Source: an uncultured Collinsella sp.
GTDB taxonomy: Bacteria; Actinomycetota; Coriobacteriia; Coriobacteriales; Coriobacteriaceae
Length of the DNA: 29,544 nucleotides
Reading direction: 5' to 3'
NCBI GenBank assembly: GCA_902491055.1
Contig: CABUGI010000014.1
Coordinates: forward strand, 1-29,544
A program made the translations under genes and the position numbers. Numbering within the stretch: the stretch's first letter is position 1; the number at the start of each line of letters is the position of its first letter. The notes below the pieces were generated by a model. The model saw only the letters and a program-made list of their open reading frames with translations, was not told the DNA's origin and made no database searches. This document shows, piece by piece, positions 7,699 through 15,155 of the stretch.

Positions 7699-7966
7699 AC
7701 AAAACGGACTGTACGCCCGCAAAAGCTCTTCGCTTAACCACCCAGCTTAGATGCCTTCGCCCGCGTATTCGCGCGCTCGCATCCGTTACTCGGCTGGCCT
7801 GTATCGACGACCATCTCGGCGATGTCTACTAAGACGAACCTACGCGGCACGTCCGTTGGGACCGCAGCTCCGGGGTGATTTTCATCGGTCGCATGCACGG
7901 GTTCTCAGCGCTCCCCGCTCTCTGTAGCATGCGGACGGCCGACTACTCGTCCCCATCAACGCTTAT
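7661..7966 (-). promoter_or_regulatory. Isoleucine T-box riboswitch upstream of ileS
   Basis: Minus-strand leader RNA with all T-box landmarks. Stem I carries AGUA (7944-7947), AGAGAG (7918-7923), GCUG (7906-7909) and a specifier loop with GAAAAUCA, the specifier AUC being at 7877-7879 (Ile). The loop is bracketed by GGGG/CCCC and UCGG/CCGA helices. The antiterminator pairs 7741-7748 with 7681-7688 (8 bp) and 7728-7733 with 7689-7694 (6 bp). These enclose a 7-nt bulge UGGUUAA, whose UGGU (7737-7740) matches the ACCA end of tRNA-Ile. Uncharged tRNA-Ile is expected to stabilise this form and allow read-through into ileS. The bulge ends UAA where the consensus has ACC. Confidence 0.9.
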
Positions 7967-7970
7967 GCGG

Positions 7971-8103
7971 AGTATGCTAGCACGTTCCGCGCCGGCGAAA
8001 AACCCTCAACACTGGTTTTATACGTTCGAAATTTCTCGCGGCTGTGGACCTTCTCTAGGAGCAAAATACCTGAAAGCACTTTATCGAAAGAAAGAAGGTT
8101 GCC
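7971..8103. promoter_or_regulatory. Divergent promoter region between the ileS leader and the glycerol dehydrogenase gene
   Basis: Must contain the start sites for both divergent units. For the T-box leader, TAGCAT (minus strand of 7974-7979) is a reasonable -10, sited about 20 nt before the first leader helix, with only a weak TTTTTC at -35 spacing. For the plus-strand gene no convincing -35/-10 pair was found; TATACG at 8019-8024 is a weak candidate. Its ribosome-binding site AGAAGG (about 8093-8098) is clear. Confidence 0.3.
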
Positions 8104-9186
8104 ATGCGCACGATTGGAATGAGTGATTATACCGTTGGCGAGGATTGCTTTACCGAGCTGCCCGCCGCACTGGCCGAGTACGGAGCGACCAAGGTCGCCA
8201 TCATTGGCGGCAAGCGAGCCCTGGCTGCGGCGCTGCCGGGAATCGAGGCGGCACTTGAAGATACCGATGTCGAGGTCCTGGAGACGCGCGTCTACGGTAC
8301 CAACAGTACGCGTGCCAATATCGCCAAGGTCGTAAACTCCCCCGCCTGCCAGGAAGCCGACGTGCTCATCGCATGTGGCGGCGGCAAGGCACTCGACACC
8401 GTCAAGACGGCGGCCATCGAGCTCAAGAAGATCGTCTTTACCGTACCGACGATTTGCTCCAACTGCTCGGCCGCGACCGCCATTGCCGTTGTCTACAATG
8501 ACGATGGCTCGCTCGAGGGCTATTCGTACCCCAACCGACCGGCGCACATCTTCATCAACCCCAAGATCATCGCCGAGGCACCGGCAGAGTACTTCTGGGC
8601 CGGCGTGGGCGATGCCCTGTCTAAGCAGCCTGAGGTCGAATACGCCACGAGCGCCGGTAATTTGGAGCACACCGCCGGTCTTGGCCTGGCACTCGCCCAC
8701 ACCTGCTCCGAGCCGCTGTTTACCTATGGCGTCCAGGGTCTTGAGGACGTGCGCCAAGACCTGTCGACCGAGGCCGTAAAGCAGATCGCACTCGACATCG
8801 TGGTCAACACGGGCTATGTCTCGAACCTGACCAACCAAAACGATTACTACTACAACTCGAGCGTGGCGCACGCGTTCTACAACGCTACTTGCAGCATTCC
8901 GCGCGAGGGCACCTACCTGCACGGCGAGGTCGTGAGCCTGGGCGTGCTGGTACTGTTTGCCTATACGGGAGACACCGAGAACCTTGAACGCTACGCCGCC
9001 TTTAACAAGCAGATGGGGCTACCCGTGACGCTCGAGCAAGTCGGGCTTTCCGAATCCGATATCCCTGCCCTGTGCGAATACGCACACGCCACCAACGAGT
9101 GGAAGCAAGGCAACCCGGAGCCCTTCACCGACGAAAAGTTCGCCGCCGCCATCAAGGCTGCCAACGCCTACGGCCACACGCTCTAG
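8104..9186 (+). CDS. gldA: Glycerol dehydrogenase-like iron/zinc-containing alcohol dehydrogenase, 360 aa
   Basis: Family III metal-dependent polyol dehydrogenase, likely oxidising glycerol or a related polyol with NAD+ in the cytoplasm. The NAD-binding motif is GGGKALD (92-98), followed by the strand VPTICSNCSAATAIAVVY. Candidate metal ligands, by comparison with bacterial GldA, are D170 (WAGVGDALSK), H246 (SSVAHAFYN) and H263 (YLHGEVVSLG). Length fits GldA. The start is supported by AGAAGG upstream. It is a single-gene plus-strand unit, divergent from ileS and closed by a strong bidirectional terminator. Relatives act on several substrates (glycerol, 1,2-propanediol, sn-glycerol-1-phosphate), so the exact substrate is inferred. 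Confidence 0.82.
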   Translation: MRTIGMSDYTVGEDCFTELPAALAEYGATKVAIIGGKRALAAALPGIEAALEDTDVEVLETRVYGTNSTRANIAKVVNSPACQEADVLIACGGGKALDTVKTAAIELKKIVFTVPTICSNCSAATAIAVVYNDDGSLEGYSYPNRPAHIFINPKIIAEAPAEYFWAGVGDALSKQPEVEYATSAGNLEHTAGLGLALAHTCSEPLFTYGVQGLEDVRQDLSTEAVKQIALDIVVNTGYVSNLTNQNDYYYNSSVAHAFYNATCSIPREGTYLHGEVVSLGVLVLFAYTGDTENLERYAAFNKQMGLPVTLEQVGLSESDIPALCEYAHATNEWKQGNPEPFTDEKFAAAIKAANAYGHTL

Positions 9187-9195
9187 GCCTAGCCC

Positions 9196-9236
9196 AAAAC
9201 CACCACAAGGGAGCAGTGCCCTTGTGGTGGTTTTTT
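9196..9236. terminator. Bidirectional terminator between convergent genes
   Basis: A perfect 16-bp stem (9196-9211 with 9219-9234) with a 7-nt loop. It has a T-run to 9236 on the plus strand and the complementary T-run on the minus strand from the A's at 9196-9199. It serves the glycerol dehydrogenase-like gene (plus) and the DUF523 gene (minus), whose TAA lies in the T-run at 9235-9237. Confidence 0.9.
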
Positions 9237-9690
9237 ATTGCTCCAGCATGCTGGGGTCGAACTCGCAAGCTGGTATAACGCGATAGCCGTGACGCAGCAA
9301 CAGGTCGACGAAAACGCCGTTGCCCGCGGTGAGCGTACCGCTAAAGGTACCGTTGTAGATGCGACCCGCGCCGCACGAGGGACTGCGGTCCTGCAAGACG
9401 CACGCAGCAATCTCGGACGGGCCGCCCGCCTGCTCGCACATGTCAAGCGCTCGTTGAGCACCCAGGCGAAACTCACGATCGACCGACAAACCCTCGCAGG
9501 TACGGACCTCGCCGTCCACGATCTCGGAGGGATCGCGCGGTGTGGGCAGGCCGCCAAAGACCTTAGGACACACCAAGAGGACCTCGGTCCCTGTATGCTC
9601 GCAGGCCTCGACCAACTCGCGATTATAGTTGTCAAGCCCGTTATACTTGCAGCTCTCGCCCATCAAGCAGGCGCTCACCACGATCTTCAT
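9235..9690 (-). CDS. DUF523 family protein, 151 aa
   Basis: Small cytoplasmic protein of the DUF523 (YbbK-like) family, for which I know no established reaction. Family marks are the N-terminal VVSACLMGESCKYNG with paired cysteines, the block CPKVFGGLPTPRDPSEI, and DRSPSCGAGRIYNGTF. The conserved cysteines suggest metal or Fe-S binding, which is inference. The start at 9690 has AGAGGG six bases upstream; ATGs at 9696 and 9705 lie in or before that site. It follows ftsH but is separated from it by a terminator, so it probably depends on read-through or a small promoter near 9700. Confidence 0.85.
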   Translation of the reverse strand: MKIVVSACLMGESCKYNGLDNYNRELVEACEHTGTEVLLVCPKVFGGLPTPRDPSEIVDGEVRTCEGLSVDREFRLGAQRALDMCEQAGGPSEIAACVLQDRSPSCGAGRIYNGTFSGTLTAGNGVFVDLLLRHGYRVIPACEFDPSMLEQ

Positions 9691-9706
9691 TTCCATCCCT
9701 CTCAAG

Positions 9707-9746
9707 CAAAACGCCCCATTTGAGAAAGCTGCTCAAATGGGGCGTC
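9707..9746 (-). terminator. Rho-independent terminator after ftsH
   Basis: A perfect 14-bp stem (9711-9724 with 9732-9745), loop 9725-9731, followed on the minus strand by TTTTGCTT. It lies 26 nt past the ftsH stop and just before the DUF523 ribosome-binding site. Confidence 0.85.
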
Positions 9747-9771
9747 GGCGTTTACTGGCTCGGCCGCGGCT

Positions 9772-11679
9772 TTACTGCTGCTTAGGCATCAGCGGATTCT
9801 CGCGCGTGAGGAGATTCATGAACTCCTCGCCCGTGATCGTCTCCTTCTTGTACAGATAACGAGCCAGCTCGTGGAGCTTGAACTTGTTCTCCTTCAGGAT
9901 CTGCAGGGCGCGATCGTGCGCATCCTCAATCAGCTTGGCAACAATCGCGTCCACGCGCTCGGCCGTACCGGGGGCGCAGGTGAGCGACGTGTCCTGATTG
10001 AGGTACGCATTCTGGACGGTACCGAGCGCCATCATACCAAACTCATCGGACATACCAAAGCGCGTCACCATGTTACGGGCGAGCTTGGTGGCCTGCTCGA
10101 TATCGTTGGCGGCACCGGTCGTCATCTCACCAAAGATGAGCTCCTCGGCTGCACGGCCACCGCAATAGACGGCGAGCTTGTCCAGGACCTCCTGGCGTGT
10201 GGTCAGGAAGCGCTCGTCCTCCTCGACCTGCATGGTGTAGCCCAGAGCACCGCTCGTGCGCGGCACGATGGTGATCTTGGTGACCGGCGCAGAGCCCTTC
10301 TGACGGGCGGCAACAATGGCATGGCCGATTTCGTGGTAGGAAACGACTTGCTTCTCGTGGTCGGACAGCACCGTGGACTTACGCTGCTGGCCGGCGATGA
10401 CGACCTCCACCGACTCCTCAAAGTCGTCCTGCGTAGCGCGTTTGCGACCCTCGCGGACGGCGCGCAGAGCACCCTCGTTGATGATGTTGGCCAAGTCGGC
10501 ACCCGAGGCACCGGGCGTGGCGCGGGCAATCGCGGTCAGGTCGATCGGAGGCTGCGTCTTCACGCTCTTCGCATGCAGCTCGAGGATGTTCTTGCGGCCA
10601 GTTAGATCGGGCAGCTCAACGGGGATACGGCGGTCAAAACGTCCGGGGCGCAACAGGGCCGGGTCAAGGCTATCGGGGCGGTTGGTAGCAGCGAGGACGA
10701 CGATGCCCTTGTGGTTATCGAAGCCGTCCATCTCGGTCAGCAGCTGGTTGAGCGTCTGCTCGCGCTCGTCGTTGCCGCTAAAACCGCCGCCGTCACGCTT
10801 TTTGCCGATGGTATCGATCTCGTCGATAAACACGATGCACGGGGCCTTTTCCTTGGCCTGCTTAAACAGGTCACGAACCTTAGCAGCGCCGCGACCAACA
10901 AACATCTCAACGAACTCAGAGCCCGAAATGCTAAAGAACGGAACACCGGCCTCGCCGGCAACAGCCTTGGCAAGCAGGGTCTTACCGGTACCCGGAGGGC
11001 CAACAAGGAGAGCACCGCGCGGCAGCTTGGCGCCGATCTCCTCGTAGCGCTGCGGCTTCTCCAGAAAGTCGACGACCTCCTTGAGGGATTCCTTGGCCTC
11101 TTCCTGGCCAGCGACATCCTTAAAGGTCACGCCCACGTCCTTGGAGGCGATCACGCGAGCACCGGACTTGCCCAGTCCGCCGCCGCCAAAACCGCCGCCA
11201 CCAAAGTTCATCGACGGGCCGTCATCGCCCATAGCCTTCTTCATGCGGCGGTTGAGCCACCAACCGATGAGGAAGAAAATCGCCATGGGAAGGATGAGTG
11301 TGAGCAGGTAGTAGGTCATCAGACCCGAGTTTTTATCTGGAACGACGGACTCCAGGGACGCACCGGATTCAAGCACGCGATCGGTAAAGCCCGCATCATT
11401 CGGCACACCGGTCGTCTTGTAAGCGATGTTCTCGTCCTCGCCCTTTTTGGTGTAATAAATCGAGTAATCGTCCGTGTTGTACTCGACCTTGTCGACACTC
11501 TTCTTATCGAGCGCTTTGACAAACGTCGAATAATCGGTCTTCGTAATCTGCTGCGTGTGACCGATGTTGGGGAACAGAACGGTCGAGAGCACGAGGTAGA
11601 CGACGAAGGCGATGAGCACGTAGAGGATCATATTCCGTCTACGTTTGTTGTCATCCATCTCCATCTGCTTGAACTCCAT
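9772..11679 (-). CDS. ftsH: ATP-dependent zinc metalloprotease FtsH, 635 aa
   Basis: Membrane-anchored AAA+ protease that extracts and degrades unassembled membrane proteins and some regulators. Order: membrane helix about 17-37, an external domain about 40-118, second helix about 120-141, a glycine-rich linker about 158-171, then the AAA domain with Walker A GPPGTGKT (227-234), Walker B VFIDEID (283-289) and second region of homology ATNRPDSLDPALLRPGRFDR. The protease domain carries the zinc site HEIGH (449-453). The third ligand is probably the aspartate in AANDIEQATKLARNMV. The start is uncertain: ATG at 11679 has no clear ribosome-binding site, while ATG at 11664 has GGAG nine bases upstream and would remove five residues. 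It is transcribed away from the cobO remnant. Confidence 0.95.
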   Translation of the reverse strand: MEFKQMEMDDNKRRRNMILYVLIAFVVYLVLSTVLFPNIGHTQQITKTDYSTFVKALDKKSVDKVEYNTDDYSIYYTKKGEDENIAYKTTGVPNDAGFTDRVLESGASLESVVPDKNSGLMTYYLLTLILPMAIFFLIGWWLNRRMKKAMGDDGPSMNFGGGGFGGGGLGKSGARVIASKDVGVTFKDVAGQEEAKESLKEVVDFLEKPQRYEEIGAKLPRGALLVGPPGTGKTLLAKAVAGEAGVPFFSISGSEFVEMFVGRGAAKVRDLFKQAKEKAPCIVFIDEIDTIGKKRDGGGFSGNDEREQTLNQLLTEMDGFDNHKGIVVLAATNRPDSLDPALLRPGRFDRRIPVELPDLTGRKNILELHAKSVKTQPPIDLTAIARATPGASGADLANIINEGALRAVREGRKRATQDDFEESVEVVIAGQQRKSTVLSDHEKQVVSYHEIGHAIVAARQKGSAPVTKITIVPRTSGALGYTMQVEEDERFLTTRQEVLDKLAVYCGGRAAEELIFGEMTTGAANDIEQATKLARNMVTRFGMSDEFGMMALGTVQNAYLNQDTSLTCAPGTAERVDAIVAKLIEDAHDRALQILKENKFKLHELARYLYKKETITGEEFMNLLTRENPLMPKQQ

Positions 11680-11756
11680 CTACTGGGGTTGATAATGGTT
11701 TCTAGAATACCCAACCCGAGCGACGATAAACCGACGCCGGGCACGAAAGGACAGAG

Positions 11757-12004
11757 ATGGCATCACTGTAAGTCGGCAAGGTTCAAATCTATACAGGCGA
11801 CGGCAAGGGCAAGACGAAGGCTGCTTTGGGGCGCGAGAGGATGTCGAGGAACTGATTGCGATAAAGCCCGCCACCACGGAGCTCGTGCTAACCGGCCGCG
11901 GCCTGCTGCCCCTCGCAGACCTCGCGGACCTGGTCACCGAAATGCGACCCGTCAAACACTACTTCGACGAAGGCCTCCTAGCCCGTCAGGGCATCGAATA
12001 CTAA
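11757..12004 (+). pseudogene. cobO: Remnant of cob(I)yrinic acid a,c-diamide adenosyltransferase
   Basis: About 250 bp of a gene that normally spans over 500 bp. ATG at 11757, with AAAGGA upstream, reads MASL and then stops (TAA 11769-11771). The same frame continues VGKVQIYTGDGKGKTKAALG, the CobO/BtuR P-loop start, with K where the family has T (GKGKTT). Close to 11830 the frame shifts, and the rest reads EDVEELIAIKPATTELVLTG, then LADLVTEMRPVKHYFDEGL and a proper end ARQGIEY before TAA (12002-12004). This C-terminus is typical of the family. About 100 central residues are missing. Premature stop, P-loop change, deletion and frameshift together make it non-functional. The intact enzyme adenosylates corrinoids. 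Confidence 0.85.
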
Positions 12005-12041
12005 TTGATTCGTTTTCTGCCAACACCTACAGCTCATAAGG

Positions 12042-12110
12042 AAGTTGCGGTGGAATAGAACTTGTTTGACGGTCCACAAGGGCTTTTCAGGAACTATTTC
12101 ACCGCAACTT
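12042..12110. repeat. 17-bp inverted repeat with internal hairpin
   Basis: Arms 12042-12058 (AAGTTGCGGTGGAATAG) and 12094-12110 match in 16 of 17 positions. Within the 35-nt centre, CTTGT (12061-12065) pairs with ACAAG (12076-12080). The centre begins with CTTGTTTGAC, also found in the loop region of the 4584-4639 element. It lies between the cobO remnant and the MATE stop (24 nt after the latter on the minus strand). No T-run follows on either side. Confidence 0.7.
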
Positions 12111-12133
12111 ATCAGGGGAACCCGACGGATGAG

Positions 12134-13483
12134 CTAGGCGGTGGCGCGGCCTAGCCAGTTGCCGCTGTGGTGGTAGATGGTGAACATTATGGCGGTGATG
12201 AGCCAGGTTACGGGGTAGACCAGCAGCAGGTGCTCAAGCGACGGATCGAACGGCATAATCGCAAACACCCAGATCACCCTGAGCACGACGGTGCCAAAAA
12301 TCGTGAGCAGCATGGGCTGCAAGCTCACGCCGGCGCCGCGGATGGAACCCGAGGCGTTCTCGATAATCGAGAAAATCGCATAGAACGGCGCAATGAAATG
12401 GAGGATGGTCGTGGTGTACGCCGAAATCGAAGCATCGTCGACAAACAGGCGCGACAACGGACCCGAGAACACCAGCAGCACGGCAGACAGGCCACCAATG
12501 AGCATAAACGACAGCACGAGCGACGTATGGTAGCCCTTTCGCATGCGCTCGTAGTTGCGCGCGCCAAAGTTCTGCGCCGAGAACGTAGTGATCGATACGC
12601 CGAGCGCCTCGGTCACCATCCAGATAATGCCATCCAGGCGCCCAGATAGACCCCAAGCAGTCGTGACATCGGCGCCAAACGAATTAACCGACACCTGGAT
12701 CAGCACGTTCGAGATCGAATAGGCAGCCGATTGAAAACCGAGTGGCAGACCACACGAGATCATACTCTTGCAAATACCGCGATCGATACCGAGCTTAGAC
12801 AGCGAAAGACGCCATGCACCCGGAGCGCGCATCATGCGCAACACGATCATCGTGGCATTGGAGCAAATGGTCAGCGCCACCGCGATGCCGCAGCCCAGAG
12901 CCTCCATATGAAGCACAGCAACGAAGATGACATCCAGCACCGCATTAACAAGGCAGCCGGAAGCGATGATCACAGCGGGCCCGCGCGTGTCGCCCACGGC
13001 GCGCAGCAATGCCGTTCCCATATTGAGCAGCAGCGCCGCAACCATGGCGGCAAAATAGCAACGGGCGTAGGCCACGCCCTCGGCCAATAGTTCATGCGGC
13101 GTATTCATAAGCACCAGCATGGGCTCAACGAACACTATGCCAAGAATCGAGAAAACGATTCCGCCCACCAGCGCGAGCGTCATGGCCGTATGGACCGATC
13201 GGCTCAGGCGCTCGTCATCGTGCTGGCCAAAAAACTGGCCCGTAATGACCGCGCAGCCGGCACCGACGCCAACGCAAAAGCCAATGCAGAGCTCGGTGAG
13301 CACCATCGTGGCCTGAATGCCACCCAGCGCGAGCTTGCCGCCAAACTGACCGACGATATAGGTACCGATAAGCGTGTATGCCTGCTGAAAGAACGAACTA
13401 AAGAAGATGGGAACGCACAGCGACAGCAGCTGCTGCCAAATGACACCCTGCGTTACATCGATAGCCGTAGATTTCTTAGCCAC
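12134..13483 (-). CDS. MATE-family efflux transporter, 449 aa
   Basis: Cation-driven multidrug/toxin antiporter of the MatE superfamily in the cytoplasmic membrane. About twelve hydrophobic segments arranged as two repeated bundles are readable. The family-like N-terminal stretch is VIWQQLLSLCVPIFFSSFFQ. Each half has the usual pattern of a late loop with glycine and alanine (GQFFGQHDDERL in the first half, FSAQNFGARNYERM in the second). The start is GTG at 13483, with GGAGG about five bases upstream. It is a lone gene downstream of trmH across a 120-bp gap. Substrate and coupling ion cannot be read. Confidence 0.88.
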   Translation of the reverse strand: MAKKSTAIDVTQGVIWQQLLSLCVPIFFSSFFQQAYTLIGTYIVGQFGGKLALGGIQATMVLTELCIGFCVGVGAGCAVITGQFFGQHDDERLSRSVHTAMTLALVGGIVFSILGIVFVEPMLVLMNTPHELLAEGVAYARCYFAAMVAALLLNMGTALLRAVGDTRGPAVIIASGCLVNAVLDVIFVAVLHMEALGCGIAVALTICSNATMIVLRMMRAPGAWRLSLSKLGIDRGICKSMISCGLPLGFQSAAYSISNVLIQVSVNSFGADVTTAWGLSGRLDGIIWMVTEALGVSITTFSAQNFGARNYERMRKGYHTSLVLSFMLIGGLSAVLLVFSGPLSRLFVDDASISAYTTTILHFIAPFYAIFSIIENASGSIRGAGVSLQPMLLTIFGTVVLRVIWVFAIMPFDPSLEHLLLVYPVTWLITAIMFTIYHHSGNWLGRATA

Positions 13484-13603
13484 ACGCCCTCCCCGCTAGC
13501 GTACGCCAAACAACACATCAATAGTACGGCAAAGCCGCTTTCAGCTTAACACCGACCGAAGGCAGTCGAAACACCTCTGGCGGCAAAGCTCGAGAGCACC
13601 CCG

Positions 13604-14518
13604 CTAGTGATACAAACCCGGCTGGTAGTGATACTCGTTGCTCACGTGCGGGCACAGCTGCCAAAAGGCGACGGCACTTGCCGCGGCCACGTTAAGCGAA
13701 TCGACCCCGTGCGCCATCGGAATGCGCACGGCGCGGTCGCAGCCGGCAATGGTCTTGACGCCCAAGCCAGCACCCTCGGTGCCCATAAAGATTGCCAGGC
13801 GGTCAATCTCCTGCAGCGCGGGATCGTCCAATGACACCGAATCATCCGTCAAAGCCATGGCAGCACACGAAAAGCCGGCATCGTGCAGCGCCGCCAGCCC
13901 ATCATGCGGCCATACGCGTGCCTCGCTGCCAATGCGTGTCCAGGGCACCTGGAACACCGTGCCCATGCTCACGCGGGCCGAGCGACGGTACAGCGGATCG
14001 CAGCACGTAGGGCTCACCAAAATGCCATCGACGTTCAGCGCAGCCGCCGAGCGGAAAATCGCGCCGACGTTGGTGTGGTCGACAATACCCTCGAGCACGC
14101 ACACGCGCACCGGGCGCTCCCCCGCCGCCTCGACGACGCCGCCCAAGAACTCATCAACCGGAATCTGACGCGGGCGACGGAACGCCGCGAGCGCACCGCG
14201 CGTCACGTTAAAGCCCGTCAGCTGCTCCATAAGCTCCATCGAGGCAACGAACACGGGAACCGGGCCCGCACCTTCGCGCACAACCAGGCGCTCAAACAGC
14301 GGCATCATCTGGTCGAGCCAGCGTTCGCCCAAAAGAAAGCTCACCGGCTCGTATCCGGCACGCACTGCGCGCTCGATAACCTTGGCACTCTCGGCGATAA
14401 AGATGCCCTTTTGCGGCTCCAGCACGCAGCGCAGCTCACGCTCGGTCAGTCGCACGTAGGCATCAAGCCGCTCGTCCTCGAGCGAATCGATTCGCAGCAC
14501 CTCAACGGCATCAGTCAT
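13604..14518 (-). CDS. SpoU/TrmH-family RNA 2'-O-methyltransferase, 304 aa
   Basis: Transfers a methyl group from S-adenosylmethionine to ribose 2'-OH in rRNA or tRNA. An N-terminal substrate-binding-like region is followed by a SPOUT knot with its three motifs: HTNVGAIFRSAAALNVDGI, IFMGTEGAGLG and RIPMAHGVDSLNVAAASAVA. The start at 14518 (MTDAVEVLRI) has a modest AGG six bases upstream; an in-frame ATG at 14551 has no ribosome-binding site. Overall it resembles the TsnR/RlmB-like branch, but the target nucleotide is not predictable. It follows folA by about 110 bp with no terminator visible, so it may be the third gene of the thyA-folA unit. Confidence 0.87.
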   Translation of the reverse strand: MTDAVEVLRIDSLEDERLDAYVRLTERELRCVLEPQKGIFIAESAKVIERAVRAGYEPVSFLLGERWLDQMMPLFERLVVREGAGPVPVFVASMELMEQLTGFNVTRGALAAFRRPRQIPVDEFLGGVVEAAGERPVRVCVLEGIVDHTNVGAIFRSAAALNVDGILVSPTCCDPLYRRSARVSMGTVFQVPWTRIGSEARVWPHDGLAALHDAGFSCAAMALTDDSVSLDDPALQEIDRLAIFMGTEGAGLGVKTIAGCDRAVRIPMAHGVDSLNVAAASAVAFWQLCPHVSNEYHYQPGLYH

Positions 14519-14627
14519 AGCAGCCTGCCCGCACCCTTCTTTACAGTACATCTATACCAAACGAGGCGACGCTAAGCGCCGCCCCATGCATTCAAACAAC
14601 CCGATGATACCGTTCACGCCAGACGAT

Positions 14628-15146
14628 TTACGCCTCAACGCGACGATACGTCACGAACTCATAATCGAGACCCTCGTCACCCTCGCCCGCGGCAATCGTG
14701 GCAACACCGCCACGCCGCGCAATCTCCCACGCGGGATCAGCATCCAGATCGGGAAAGTACGTATCCACGTCATGCACGCAGTGGTTATGCGTAACCTCGG
14801 CCTCCGCGCAATACGGCAAAAACTGCCGATAGACATCGCCGCCACCGATCACCCACGCAACGGGTTCATCGGCAACCGCGGCGAGCGCTTCGTCAATGCC
14901 ATGCACCACGTCAACGCCCTCGGGGGCAAAGCCCTCGTCGCGCGTGAGCACAATGTTGCGGCGATTCCTGAGCGGACGCCCACCGGGAAAACTCAGCAGC
15001 GTCTTGCGCCCCATAATGACCGGGCAACCTTTGGTGCACGCCACAAAATGGCGCATGTCGGCGCGATTGGACACCACCATGTCGCCCTCGCACCCAATAC
15101 CCCAGTCATCGCACACGGCGACAATGGCAGAAAGCTTACACGTCAT
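14628..15146 (-). CDS. folA: Dihydrofolate reductase, 172 aa
   Basis: Reduces dihydrofolate to tetrahydrofolate with NADPH, restoring the cofactor that ThyA oxidises. Recognisable parts are the N-terminal strand KLSAIVAVCDDWGIGCEGDM, the substrate-side acid D30 (NRADMRHF), the NADPH-binding CPVIMGRKTLLSFPGGRPL, RRNIVLTRDEGF, and VIGGGDVYRQFLP. The tryptophan/proline pair usually found eight to nine residues after the active-site loop (PW in E. coli) is replaced by VV. The start ATG at 15146 has TAGGTG upstream, inside the end of thyA; GTG at 15155 is the alternative. Only 9 bp separate it from the thyA stop. Confidence 0.92.
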   Translation of the reverse strand: MTCKLSAIVAVCDDWGIGCEGDMVVSNRADMRHFVACTKGCPVIMGRKTLLSFPGGRPLRNRRNIVLTRDEGFAPEGVDVVHGIDEALAAVADEPVAWVIGGGDVYRQFLPYCAEAEVTHNHCVHDVDTYFPDLDADPAWEIARRGGVATIAAGEGDEGLDYEFVTYRRVEA

Positions 15147-15155
15147 GCGCGTCAC

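Noticed and set aside
7618..7722. N-terminal extension of ileS by 35 codons
   Set aside because: The added stretch is the T-box terminator and its downstream spacer; GTG at 7617 has a proper ribosome-binding site.
4846..7737. A 963-codon open frame on the plus strand opposite ileS
   Set aside because: It mirrors ileS codon by codon, its protein is a low-complexity Val/Leu/Gly/Asp mix with no family marks, and the minus-strand frame is unmistakably IleS. It is a GC-bias shadow.
10711..12039. A 442-codon plus-strand frame running from inside ftsH across the cobO remnant
   Set aside because: Composition is that of an antisense shadow, and it reads the cobO remnant in a non-coding frame.
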